Source: Ignavibacteria bacterium (GTDB lineage Bacteria; Bacteroidota; Ignavibacteria; Tepidaquicellales; OLB5). From it: a DNA stretch of 64,000 nucleotides. The stretch lies in assembly GCA_017303675.1 (NCBI GenBank), contig JAFLBX010000001.1:1499970-1563969 (forward strand), in the 5' to 3' direction. Each line of letters starts with the position of its first letter. The first letter of the stretch is position 1. The position numbers and the translations under genes were made by a program. The notes under the pieces were generated by a model. The model saw nothing but the letters and a program-made list of their open reading frames with translations. It was not told where the DNA came from and searched no databases. This document shows, piece after piece, positions 28,279-36,708 of this stretch.

Positions 28279-29199
28279 ATGTCATTACTGGTAGTTGGCT
28301 CACTTGCGCTTGATACAATAGAAACCCCTTTTGGGAAGGCAGAAAGAACTTTAGGAGGCTCAGCAACTTTTATTTCAGTGGCTGCGTCATATTTCACACA
28401 GCCGGTAAGGCTTGTTGGTGTTGTTGGCGGCGACTTCCCGAAAAAAGAACTGGAATATTTTGAAGAACGGGAAATTGATCTCGAAGGTCTGCAGATAAAA
28501 GAAGATGGAAAAACTTTCCACTGGCACGGTAAATATGATTATGACCTCAACACCAGAGAGAGCCTTGTTACCGAGCTGAACGTATTCGCGGATTTTGACC
28601 CGATCGTTCCTGAAACATTTCAGAAAAGCCAGTACCTGTGCCTTGGCAACATTCACCCCGCGCTGCAGAAAAAAGTTTACGAGCAGATGCAGAATCCAAA
28701 GCTTGTAGTTGCAGATACAATGAACTTCTGGATAGACGGCGCCTATGATGCTCTGGTAGATGTTCTTCAGCATATAAATGTTTTTATAATTAACGATTCT
28801 GAAGCAAGAGAAATATCGCATGAGGCAAATCTTTTTAAAGCAGCCAAAAAGATCCAGGCATTAGGTCCCAAAATAGTTATCATTAAAAAAGGTGAGCACG
28901 GCGCATTATTATTCCACGAAAACGAGCTTTTCAGCGCTCCTGCATACCCGCTTGAATCAATATATGACCCGACAGGCGCCGGTGACAGCTTCGCAGGCGG
29001 ATTTATAGGCTATCTTGCAAAAACGGATGATATTTCTTTTGAGAATATGAAACGTGCAGTGATATTTGGCAGCACAATAGCTTCATTTTGTGTAGAAAAA
29101 TTTTCACTCGAAGGTACACGTGAGCTTTCTCACCTGAAAATTAAAGACAGGTTCAATGAGTTCACAAGGTTCTCAACTTTCGAGCCTGCTGATCTGTAA
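28279..29199 (+). CDS. PfkB-family sugar or nucleoside kinase
   Basis: 306 residues with the ribokinase/PfkB fold. The N-terminal GGSATFISVAASYF gives the substrate-lid region, and DPTGAGDSFAGGF (about 233-245) is the PfkB signature 2, with the catalytic Asp in GAGD. Unusually good Shine-Dalgarno (AAGGAG 7 bp before ATG). Substrate is not readable, but the next gene is mtnA, so a kinase acting on a ribose derivative from nucleoside or methylthioadenosine salvage is a fair guess. 62 bp separate the two genes. Confidence 0.88.
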   Translation: MSLLVVGSLALDTIETPFGKAERTLGGSATFISVAASYFTQPVRLVGVVGGDFPKKELEYFEEREIDLEGLQIKEDGKTFHWHGKYDYDLNTRESLVTELNVFADFDPIVPETFQKSQYLCLGNIHPALQKKVYEQMQNPKLVVADTMNFWIDGAYDALVDVLQHINVFIINDSEAREISHEANLFKAAKKIQALGPKIVIIKKGEHGALLFHENELFSAPAYPLESIYDPTGAGDSFAGGFIGYLAKTDDISFENMKRAVIFGSTIASFCVEKFSLEGTRELSHLKIKDRFNEFTRFSTFEPADL

Positions 29200-29261
29200 C
29201 AATTGCTGTAAAAAGTTTTTAAAGATTATATAAATTAATTTTATGGTATAAGGGTATAGGA

Positions 29262-30338
29262 ATGACAGATAAGCTTGAATATACAAATAAACACGAGCTT
29301 ATTTTCTTAGACCAGACACTTCTTCCACTTAAAGAGAAGTATCAAAAGACCAAAAGCTATAAAGATGTAGCCGAAGCAATTCAAAAGCTGAAAATAAGAG
29401 GCGCACCTCTTATCGGCATTGCCGCCGCTTACGGCGTTGTAATGGGTGTTCACCATTATGATACAGATAACAGGAAAAATTTTGAGATACATTTTTATAA
29501 AGTAACTGAAACCCTTCGAACTTCACGCCCGACTGCTAAAAACCTTTTCTACGCCCTCGATAGAATGACAAAGGTTTTTGAAGAGAACATAGATAAAGAT
29601 TTTATTGAAATAGAAGACCTTCTCTTAAGAGAAGCTGATGCAATATTTGATGAAGACGCTGAAATGTGCAAACGTATCGGCGTAAACGGCGCTGAGCTTA
29701 TCACTGATAAAATGACGATTTTAACTCACTGTAATGCAGGTGAGCTGGCTACCGGCGGCATTGGTACAGCCCTTGGAATTATTTATACAGCTAAACAGCA
29801 GGGTAAGGACCTGTTTGTGTATGCAGATGAAACCCGTCCGCTGCTGCAGGGCTCAAGGTTAACAGCTTACGAGCTGGCGCAGAATGAAATTGATTTCGAT
29901 ATAATAATTGATTCAATGGCTGCCAACTTGATGAAAGATGAAATGATAGATTGTGTAATTGTCGGCGCAGACAGGATAGCTTCAAACGGTGATGTTGTAA
30001 ATAAAGTAGGAAGCTACTCACTTGCTGTTAACTGCGCGTTTCATAAAATTCCATTTTATGTAGCTGCGCCGGGCAGTACCATTGATTTTGAAATTCCGGA
30101 CGGCTCAAAAATAGAAATTGAAGAACGTGACCCCGAAGAAGTTACCAGGGTGAACGGAGAAAAGATAACATTATCAGATTACAGTGTTATGAATCCCGCA
30201 TTTGATCTTGTTCCTAATGAGCTTGTTACTGCTATCATAACCGAATATAAAGTGCATTACCCGCCGTATAATTTCGGCAGTTTGAAACAAATGTTCAGTT
30301 CATACATTCAAACTCTCAGAAACGAAGAAGAAAGTTAA
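29262..30338 (+). CDS. mtnA: S-methyl-5-thioribose-1-phosphate isomerase
   Basis: 358 residues of the eIF2B-alpha/MtnA family, which convert aldose-1-phosphates to ketoses, here probably methylthioribose-1-phosphate to methylthioribulose-1-phosphate. Family blocks: IRGAPLIGIAAAYG, THCNAGELATGGIGTALG with the catalytic Cys, VYADETRPLLQGSRLTAYEL, and VGADRIASNGDVVNKVGSYSLA with the catalytic Asp. No mtnBCD-like genes lie in this window, so the fate of the product is unknown. The stop overlaps the recO start (TAATG). Confidence 0.94.
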   Translation: MTDKLEYTNKHELIFLDQTLLPLKEKYQKTKSYKDVAEAIQKLKIRGAPLIGIAAAYGVVMGVHHYDTDNRKNFEIHFYKVTETLRTSRPTAKNLFYALDRMTKVFEENIDKDFIEIEDLLLREADAIFDEDAEMCKRIGVNGAELITDKMTILTHCNAGELATGGIGTALGIIYTAKQQGKDLFVYADETRPLLQGSRLTAYELAQNEIDFDIIIDSMAANLMKDEMIDCVIVGADRIASNGDVVNKVGSYSLAVNCAFHKIPFYVAAPGSTIDFEIPDGSKIEIEERDPEEVTRVNGEKITLSDYSVMNPAFDLVPNELVTAIITEYKVHYPPYNFGSLKQMFSSYIQTLRNEEES

Positions 30339-31051
30339 TGCCAATAGTCCAAACAGAAGCAGTGATATTAAAGTGTGATAATTACAGGGAAACCAGCAAG
30401 ATCATCACTTTTTTTACGCTTTCACACGGTAAATTAAAATGTATCGCCAAAGGTGTCCGCAATTCCAGGTCACGCTGGGGCGGCGCTCTGCAAACTATGG
30501 CTCTTGTAAAAATAATGTTTTATTACAAAGAAACCAGGACACTGCATCTAATTTCAGGCGCCGAGCATCTAATTACTTTAAACAGTATTTATGATGATTT
30601 TGATAAAATGCAGTTCGGGTACAGAATGATAGAGCTTGTTAACAAAACTACTGCAGAATACCAGGAAAATACAAAAATTTACAATTTACTTGCAAATTCG
30701 CTGCAGATCCTGGAAAGTGCAACTAAAAACTATGTTAATGTGTTATTTAACTTTGAGCTTAGGCTGCTTGAGCTCTTAGGCTATAATATCAATATAGATG
30801 TATTACCCGGTGAGAATGTTGATTTTAAGGCTCAAAATAAATATTTTTACGAAAACAGGTTTTCACCAGGAGAGCAGAAAACCCTCGAGGTTTTAAGCGG
30901 GGGGAACTTTAATAGTATGATGGCTCTTAATATATCAAAGCAACAGGTATTTGCGCTTGAAAAATTTTTCGAAAATTACCTTCGTGATCATTTTGAACAT
31001 GCGGGATTTTCAAATGCGAAAAAAGTTTTTAATTCACTTAAATTATTTTAG
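30338..31051 (+). CDS. recO: DNA repair protein RecO
   Basis: 237 residues. RecO helps load RecA at SSB-coated single-stranded DNA with RecR. The N-terminal OB domain is clear: TEAVILKCDNYRETSKIITFFTLSHGKLKCIAKGVRNSRSRWG. The all-helical C-terminal part has LRLLELLGYN. The zinc-finger cysteines of some RecO proteins are absent after this LGY block, as in several Bacteroidota. Translationally coupled to mtnA. Confidence 0.92.
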   Translation: MPIVQTEAVILKCDNYRETSKIITFFTLSHGKLKCIAKGVRNSRSRWGGALQTMALVKIMFYYKETRTLHLISGAEHLITLNSIYDDFDKMQFGYRMIELVNKTTAEYQENTKIYNLLANSLQILESATKNYVNVLFNFELRLLELLGYNINIDVLPGENVDFKAQNKYFYENRFSPGEQKTLEVLSGGNFNSMMALNISKQQVFALEKFFENYLRDHFEHAGFSNAKKVFNSLKLF

Positions 31052-31143
31052 TTTTCAGTTCAATTAAGGAGAGAATAATATAAGTAATACATTCTTACTG
31101 TTTTTAACGCTGTTATCAAAAAGAAATAAGGAGAAAAAATAAT

Positions 31144-32664
31144 ATGCCAAGAAAATCAATAATAGCGGCAGGTTTTGTAGTGCTGCTTTCAATAATCTTC
31201 GGAGCTGTACTTATCGCTAATTTCAGCGGTGTAAAAGTGGTACACTCAGATACACAGGTTGAGTTTAATACAACTCCGCCAATTACTGTTAACCCGAATG
31301 TTAAAAGTCTTAACGATGCTTTTATAGAGATCAGCAAAACTGTTACACCAACAGTTGTATATATTGAAGTGAAATCAAAACCCGGAAAAAATGAGAACAA
31401 TGAAACTCCGGGTGATCCCAACGATCCGTTCAGGTTCTTCTTCGGTCCCGATGGACAAATGCCGGATCCGGGCCCGCAAATGGGAAGCGGTTCAGGCGTT
31501 ATCATTTCAAAAGATGGTTACATTGTTACCAACAACCACGTTGTTAAAGGTGCCGGCGAGCATGGTATAAAGGTAGTTTTGACCGATAAACGCGAATTTG
31601 ATGCAAAAGTTATCGGGCTTGATGAAAATACTGATCTTGCTGTAATAAAGATCGAAGCAAATGACCTTCCTGTTATGTCACTGGGTAACTCCGATAATAT
31701 CCAGGTAGGTGAGTGGGTTCTTGCTATCGGTAATCCGCTTGGTCTCAATTATACAGTTACAGCAGGTATCGTAAGTGCATTGGGCCGTAATATTGGTGTT
31801 AACGGCGGCGGTTATGCTATCGAAAATTTTATACAGACAGACGCTGCAATTAACCCGGGAAATTCCGGCGGAGCATTAGTTGATGTAAATGGCCAGTTAG
31901 TCGGTATCAATTCTGCAATTAAAACCAATACCGGTTATTACCAGGGCTACGGTTTTGCAATTCCAGTTAACATCGTTAAATCAGTTACACAGGAGCTTAT
32001 TAAATCAGGTAAAGTTGTACGCGGTTATATCGGTGTGCAGATACAGACAGTTGATGAAACCATGGCAAAGGGTCTTGGATTAGATAAAGCCAGGGGAGTA
32101 CTTGTACAGAGCGTTCAAAAAGGCGGCGGCGGTGATGAAGCCGGTCTCCAGGCGGGCGACGTGATCCTTTCAGTTGACGGGAAAGAAGTAAATGCTTCCA
32201 ATGAGCTTCAGGTAATTATCAACAGTAAACGCCCCGGTGATATTGCCAAGCTTACAGTATTCAGAGATGGCAAAACAATTGAAAAAGATGTTACTTTAAA
32301 GCCAAGGGCTGAAGAAGAAAAACAGACTGCGCTTAACAATAAAGAAGATGAAGGCAGTAATAAAGGCGTAAATTCCACTACCGTTAAAGGTCTCGGTATC
32401 AGCGTACAGGATGTTTCTTCATCACTGAAGGAAAAGTATAATATTTCCGGCGGTGTGGTAGTGACCTCAGTTGATAAGTTCTCTGAGACTTTCTACCGCG
32501 GCCTTCAGGAAGGTTCAGTTATAATTGAAGCCAATAAGAAAAAGATCAATAATGCAGGTGACCTTGCCGATGCTTTAAGCGGCAAAACTTCAGGTGACCC
32601 TGTATTGTTAAAAATAGTAGATAAAAGCGGTTCAGAAAGAATTGTAGCTTTAAAAATGCAGTAA
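31144..32664 (+). CDS. htrA: HtrA/DegP-family periplasmic serine protease with two PDZ domains
   Basis: 506 residues: N-terminal signal anchor (IIAAGFVVLLSIIFGAVLI), trypsin-like domain with triad His132 (TNNHVVKG), Asp164 (NTDLAVIK) and Ser241 (NPGNSGGALVD), then two PDZ domains at about 290-390 and 415-505. It acts in envelope protein quality control. The start has a strong ribosome site (AAGGAG, 12 bp before ATG). A second, similar AAGGAGAGAATAATATAAG stretch at about 31065-31084 has no start codon and looks like a decayed copy of the same leader. Confidence 0.94.
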   Translation: MPRKSIIAAGFVVLLSIIFGAVLIANFSGVKVVHSDTQVEFNTTPPITVNPNVKSLNDAFIEISKTVTPTVVYIEVKSKPGKNENNETPGDPNDPFRFFFGPDGQMPDPGPQMGSGSGVIISKDGYIVTNNHVVKGAGEHGIKVVLTDKREFDAKVIGLDENTDLAVIKIEANDLPVMSLGNSDNIQVGEWVLAIGNPLGLNYTVTAGIVSALGRNIGVNGGGYAIENFIQTDAAINPGNSGGALVDVNGQLVGINSAIKTNTGYYQGYGFAIPVNIVKSVTQELIKSGKVVRGYIGVQIQTVDETMAKGLGLDKARGVLVQSVQKGGGGDEAGLQAGDVILSVDGKEVNASNELQVIINSKRPGDIAKLTVFRDGKTIEKDVTLKPRAEEEKQTALNNKEDEGSNKGVNSTTVKGLGISVQDVSSSLKEKYNISGGVVVTSVDKFSETFYRGLQEGSVIIEANKKKINNAGDLADALSGKTSGDPVLLKIVDKSGSERIVALKMQ

Positions 32665-32674
32665 AACAGTTTTT

Positions 32675-32711
32675 GATGAGAAAACAGTACGTAAAGTGCT
32701 GTTTTCTCATC
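32675..32711 (+). terminator. Hairpin downstream of htrA, probable terminator
   Basis: A 16-bp stem (starting GATGAGAAAACAG at 32675, ending CTCATC at 32711) with loop GTAAA and one wobble pair. It lies 10 bp after the stop codon but lacks a clear T-run after it, so it could instead protect the mRNA 3' end. Confidence 0.6.
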
Positions 32712-32805
32712 TTCTAAATATCACGGGTTTACAGTATATGTTGTATTGACATTAAAAACATTTATAATTAACTTTGCATAAGTATTTTAGAGATAAATCC
32801 AGTAA

Positions 32806-33174
32806 ATGACGAAAGTTTACATACTAATATTAAGCCTATTCTTTGTCTTCGGCACTTTAAAAGTGAGCGCCGATAATAAAGAACAGCTTGTGGATCTTAA
32901 GGGTAATCCTGATAAGTTCGAACTCAATCAAAATTATCCCAATCCATTCAACCCATCTACACAGCTTTCGTATGATCTGAAGACCGATGGCAACGTTAAA
33001 TTAACAGTTTTTAACCTTGTCGGACAGTCTGTGCGGGTTTTAGTAGACGGCTATCAAACAGCCGGATACTATGAAGTTACATTTGATGCTAACGATCTTC
33101 CCGCAGGCATTTACCTCTATAAACTGCAGGTCGGTGATTATTCTTCTGTAAAAAGAATGACACTGGTTAAGTAG
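32806..33174 (+). CDS. Minimal T9SS protein: signal peptide plus sorting domain with almost no cargo
   Basis: 122 residues. A signal peptide (ILILSLFFVFGTLKVSA) is followed by only about 15 residues (DNKEQLVDLKGNPDKF) before the type A sorting domain begins at ELNQNYPNPFNPSTQLSYDL. The domain is complete: VKLTVFNLVGQSVRVLV, GIYLYKLQVGD and a final KRMTLVK. It has no passenger domain, so the mature product would be little more than the secretion tag itself. The gene has its own upstream region (about 140 bp) and sits 62 bp before another T9SS protein. Confidence 0.85.
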   Translation: MTKVYILILSLFFVFGTLKVSADNKEQLVDLKGNPDKFELNQNYPNPFNPSTQLSYDLKTDGNVKLTVFNLVGQSVRVLVDGYQTAGYYEVTFDANDLPAGIYLYKLQVGDYSSVKRMTLVK

Positions 33175-33236
33175 TTTACCCGTAATACTTATCATTTAAT
33201 AACATTTTCAAAAAACTTACCATTGGGGGTAATTTA

Positions 33237-34157
33237 ATGATCAAATTCATTACGAGATTTGTATTTACCATTTTTGCAGTTTTACTTTCAGCGTCAGCAG
33301 TCCTTGCACAAAATTCAAACTTATATGTTATCGATAGTTTCGGTGATCACACAATGCCCGGCTGGTATTCAGGCGGCGATCTTACCATGAAATATTCTCA
33401 CAAAGAGGATAACCTCGAAAACGGCTACGGTGTAATTTCCTCACAAAACAAGAATATCACACCGAATTCGTTCGCAGGTATCATCAGAAAAGAAGAAAAG
33501 CTGCAGGTTGCTGAAAATAACATTCTTTCAGTTATGCTTCAGGGTATCAATAACGATATGTCAGCTACTATCCAGATCTTATTCGATAAGAATAATGACG
33601 GCAAGTATGATGAAAACACTGATGTCAGGCTTGAATCAAAACCGCTCGGCATGAACTTTTCAGGATGGAAGGAAGTCCATTTCAATATCACACCTTCTGA
33701 ATTTAAGGTTATTTCAAAAAGCAAAGATGACGATTTTTCGATTTTAGAGCAGGAAGCGCTGGGAATCCAGTTCTCATTCCAGACCGGTAAAGAATTCGTT
33801 GCCGGACCTGTTGAAACAGGCGTTGCGATGATCTCTGAGCGTTACAGCAAAGAGCTTAAACAGGAAACCGCTCAGACAGATATGAATAACGGTGAATCAT
33901 ATTTTACCGCAAGGAACTATCCTAACCCGTTTAACCCCGAAACAAAAATTACATACACATTAAAGAATTCAACCAGCGTTAAAATTACAGTTTATGACCG
34001 TTTAGGCCGTGAAGTTGTGGTTTTAGTTGATGAATCACAGAATGAAGGCGAACATTCAGTTACATTCAATGCCGCTAACCTTCCTTCAGGTGTTTACTTC
34101 TACAGGATCAAAACCCCTGAAATGGTTGAAGTTCAGAAGATGGTATTCACAAAATAA
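33237..34157 (+). CDS. T9SS type A sorting-domain protein, unknown cargo
   Basis: 306 residues. Signal peptide (VFTIFAVLLSASAVLAQ); cargo of about 190 residues with no recognised family, containing IDSFGDHTMPGWYSGGDLTM and a calcium-site-like DKNNDGKYDENTD; then a sorting domain with YFTARNYPNPFNPETKITYT, VKITVYDRLGREVVVLVDES, GVYFYRI and a final KMVFTK. Likely secreted through the type IX system. A ribosome site (GGGGGTAAT) precedes the ATG. It ends 53 bp before a terminator hairpin. Confidence 0.85.
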   Translation: MIKFITRFVFTIFAVLLSASAVLAQNSNLYVIDSFGDHTMPGWYSGGDLTMKYSHKEDNLENGYGVISSQNKNITPNSFAGIIRKEEKLQVAENNILSVMLQGINNDMSATIQILFDKNNDGKYDENTDVRLESKPLGMNFSGWKEVHFNITPSEFKVISKSKDDDFSILEQEALGIQFSFQTGKEFVAGPVETGVAMISERYSKELKQETAQTDMNNGESYFTARNYPNPFNPETKITYTLKNSTSVKITVYDRLGREVVVLVDESQNEGEHSVTFNAANLPSGVYFYRIKTPEMVEVQKMVFTK

Positions 34158-34210
34158 TTTTCTCAATCCTGAGCGCAAGCGAAGGATCTCATAAATAGTG
34201 CAAGAATTTT

Positions 34211-34236
34211 AAAGCCGCTCAAATTTGAGCGGCTTT
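34211..34236 (+). terminator. Rho-independent terminator
   Basis: A perfect 26-base palindrome (AAAGCCGCTCAAA and its complement) followed by a T-run, 53 bp after the T9SS gene. Confidence 0.9.
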
Positions 34237-34249
34237 TTTGTTTTACTGC

Positions 34250-34433
34250 TTGTCATACCCGCGAAAGCGGGTATCTTGTGGTAAATTTTAGAAAGTACTT
34301 TATTGACGGATATACAAAACTTCAAATTTAACATACAAATGTTTTATTAGCTCAAATAGGAAAATTATATTTCCATACATTATAGTCCAATCCTTCATTT
34401 TCGTCTGGATACCCGCTTTCGCGGGTATGACAA
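34250..34433. repeat. Inverted-repeat element, MITE- or paired-REP-like, 184 bp
   Basis: A perfect 26-bp inverted repeat at 34250-34275 and 34408-34433. Each arm begins (T)TGTCATA and contains its own hairpin ACCCGC-GAAA-GCGGGT. The 130 bp between them are AT-rich with no ORF. No target duplication is evident at the ends. Arms have the same TGTCA-hairpin-TC plan as the element at 45829-45964. It fills most of the 343-bp gap between the T9SS gene and the PhzF gene. Confidence 0.8.
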
Positions 34434-34500
34434 ATATACATATTGCTTAATCACAAACTTCCGATTATTTTTACCTGCATTTAAAAATTATCTTATCAAA

Positions 34501-35301
34501 ATGAAACTACCAATATTCACAGTTGATGCTTTCACCAACGAACCCTTCAAAGGTAATCCCGCAGCAGTATGTTTACTAAAAGAAGATATCCCGACAAGCC
34601 TCATGCAGGAAATTGCATTCGAGCTTAATCTTGCTGAAACCGCATTCATACTTAAAGAACCTGAAAGCGATGTTTACAGCCTCCGCTGGATGACACCTGT
34701 CAGCGAAGTTGATCTCTGCGGCCACGCTACGCTTGCATCATCGCACATAATGTGGCAGGAAGGCATTGCTAAAAAGGATGAAACCATAAAGTTCAATACC
34801 CGAAGCGGACTGCTTACTTGCAAATATAACAACGGAAAAATTACTCTCGATTTTCCCGCGATACCACAGAAGGAAATTTCATACCCGCCTGAGCTTATCG
34901 ATGCAATTGGCGGGGTACAGCCAAAGTATGTTGGAATGACAAAATGGAATTATATCATTGAGCTTGGCAGCGAATCAGATATCATAAATCTGAAACCTGA
35001 TTTTAATGTGATGCTTAAGCTTCCGGGATGGGGAACCATCATTACCGCAGAAGCTAATATGCCGGGTTATGATTTCATCTCCCGCTTCTTCGCGCCTGAA
35101 AAAGGCATCCAGGAAGACCCCGTAACAGGTTCAGCGCACTGCGCACTTGCTCCCTATTGGCAGGGCAGGCTCGGCAAGAACACGTTCAAAGCCTACCAGG
35201 CATCAGAACGAGGCGGTACACTTGATATAGTTATTGAAGGCGAGAGAGTTATGCTAACCGGCGAAGCTGTTACTGTAATAAGAGGTGAGATAGAAGTATG
35301 A
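34501..35301 (+). CDS. PhzF-family isomerase-like protein
   Basis: 266 residues of the PhzF/diaminopimelate-epimerase-fold family. The N-terminal FTVDAFTNEPFKGNPAAVCLL, the LNLAETAFIL block with the catalytic Glu, the DLCGHATLASSH block and the late FFAPEKGIQEDPVTGSAHCAL block are all present. Most bacterial members are not in phenazine pathways, and no such genes are seen here, so the substrate is unknown. Its stop overlaps the start of the next gene by 4 bp (ATGA). Confidence 0.93.
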   Translation: MKLPIFTVDAFTNEPFKGNPAAVCLLKEDIPTSLMQEIAFELNLAETAFILKEPESDVYSLRWMTPVSEVDLCGHATLASSHIMWQEGIAKKDETIKFNTRSGLLTCKYNNGKITLDFPAIPQKEISYPPELIDAIGGVQPKYVGMTKWNYIIELGSESDIINLKPDFNVMLKLPGWGTIITAEANMPGYDFISRFFAPEKGIQEDPVTGSAHCALAPYWQGRLGKNTFKAYQASERGGTLDIVIEGERVMLTGEAVTVIRGEIEV

Positions 35302-36599
35302 ATTTTAAAATTATCGAATATTTAATAGGATTAATCGATGATTGGAAAACCCTAAAAGGTTTTTTAGTGATATCGCTAATATTTATTATAATTTCCATTT
35401 GGATTTTAAGTGACACATTTAATTCAACTATATTATTATTAATAATAATTCTTTTCATAATCTGGATATTTTTATGGCTATTTTTTTCACGTATATTCAT
35501 AATAGGAAATAATAATAAGAAAATAATTGCTATTGCTATATCTATCGACCCGGAAGTAAAAAGAAATTTTAAAAGAATAATAACTAGGGTATATAACTAT
35601 TTATCAGAAGAAAATTTAAGTAATGATATTAAATTTATTTTAATACCAAATGATTTGATTACAAATATCTTTAAAGCAAATAAATATCTAATAGAAAATA
35701 AATTAGATTTGATCTTGTGGGGTAATGGATTCTACGGAAATTTAAATAATGAAAAAGTATATCAATTTAAAATACAATATACACTTAAGATAAATGAATA
35801 TATAAAAGATAATTTTGAATTTTTATTAAATGATATTTCAAAAATTCTTTTTAACAGAGCATGGAATGTCAAAGAAGCAAACGAATTAGATGAAATAATT
35901 ACTGTATCGGATAATCTATTTGAAGTATGCTTATATATTATAGGTATATATTTTATATCGGATGATAAATCCGAACAAGCAATAAAATTGTTTAATAATT
36001 TAAAAATTTTCATCATAAAAGGGAATGCAGACAATTTATTAAAATCAGCAAGATTAGAGAAAATAGATAAAATGTTAGCTGAAGCATATTTTGTAACTGG
36101 TTTAAATGCACATCTTATTGGCGAAATGGAGAAGAGTAGGGATGCATTATTAAAAATTCCTGACTTAGTGATAAATAAAATTCCAATATACATCACATTA
36201 GCAAGAACATATTATTTTTTAGGCGATTTAAAACAAGCTAAATATTTTACTGATGAAATACGTTTATTAGATAAAAATCATTCGGTAGTATTCTTAAATA
36301 ATGCTTTTTTTAGTATTCTTAATAAAAATTACAAAAAAGTCAGATACTGGTATGAAGAATTTCGAAAATTACATCAAATTAAAGATTTAGATTTATATTC
36401 AGTTATTGAATTTTTAGAAAATGAGTTTAATAAAAATAAAAGCGAATTTGCTTACATTTATGGTTTAGCAATAGTAAATGGGTTTATCGATATAATTATT
36501 ATGAAAAGGGAGTTAAAAAAATTTATTACTAAAGCCAAGAAAAATAGGAATTATAGAACTTTAATTGAATCAGCAAACAATATCCTAAAGGAATTATAA
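35298..36599 (+). CDS. Very AT-rich membrane protein with TPR-like C-terminal half
   Basis: 433 residues, family not recognised. Two membrane segments near the N-terminus (about residues 22-42 and 48-70, both Ile/Leu/Phe-rich). A soluble part follows (IAIAISIDPEVKRNFKRIIT, then KLDLILWGNGFYGNLNNEKV) that could be a small alpha/beta domain. The second half has helix pairs like TPR repeats (AEAYFVTGLNAHLIGEMEKSRDALL, YITLARTYYFLGDLKQAKYFTDEI). Codon use is far more A/T-rich than all neighbours (many AAT, ATA, TTA), which suggests recent transfer, although it overlaps the PhzF stop by 4 bp. Confidence 0.7.
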   Translation: MNFKIIEYLIGLIDDWKTLKGFLVISLIFIIISIWILSDTFNSTILLLIIILFIIWIFLWLFFSRIFIIGNNNKKIIAIAISIDPEVKRNFKRIITRVYNYLSEENLSNDIKFILIPNDLITNIFKANKYLIENKLDLILWGNGFYGNLNNEKVYQFKIQYTLKINEYIKDNFEFLLNDISKILFNRAWNVKEANELDEIITVSDNLFEVCLYIIGIYFISDDKSEQAIKLFNNLKIFIIKGNADNLLKSARLEKIDKMLAEAYFVTGLNAHLIGEMEKSRDALLKIPDLVINKIPIYITLARTYYFLGDLKQAKYFTDEIRLLDKNHSVVFLNNAFFSILNKNYKKVRYWYEEFRKLHQIKDLDLYSVIEFLENEFNKNKSEFAYIYGLAIVNGFIDIIIMKRELKKFITKAKKNRNYRTLIESANNILKEL

Positions 36600-36670
36600 T
36601 ATACATTCAATTGAATTTTTTAATTTATGATTTATATCCACCATTTTTAAAAATTTATTTTCAAATTTTC

Positions 36671-36701
36671 TTGACACTAATTTAAAAAATTTGTAAGTTT
36701 G
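36671..36701 (+). promoter_or_regulatory. Bacteroidota-type promoter ahead of a putative small RNA
   Basis: TTG at 36671-36673 (within TTGACA) and TAAGTTTG at 36694-36701, matching the -33 TTG and -7 TAnnTTTG pattern with a 20-nt spacer. It points to the transcribed-looking segment that ends in the strong terminator at 36931-36967, not to an annotated gene. Confidence 0.6.
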
Positions 36702-36708
36702 TAATAAC

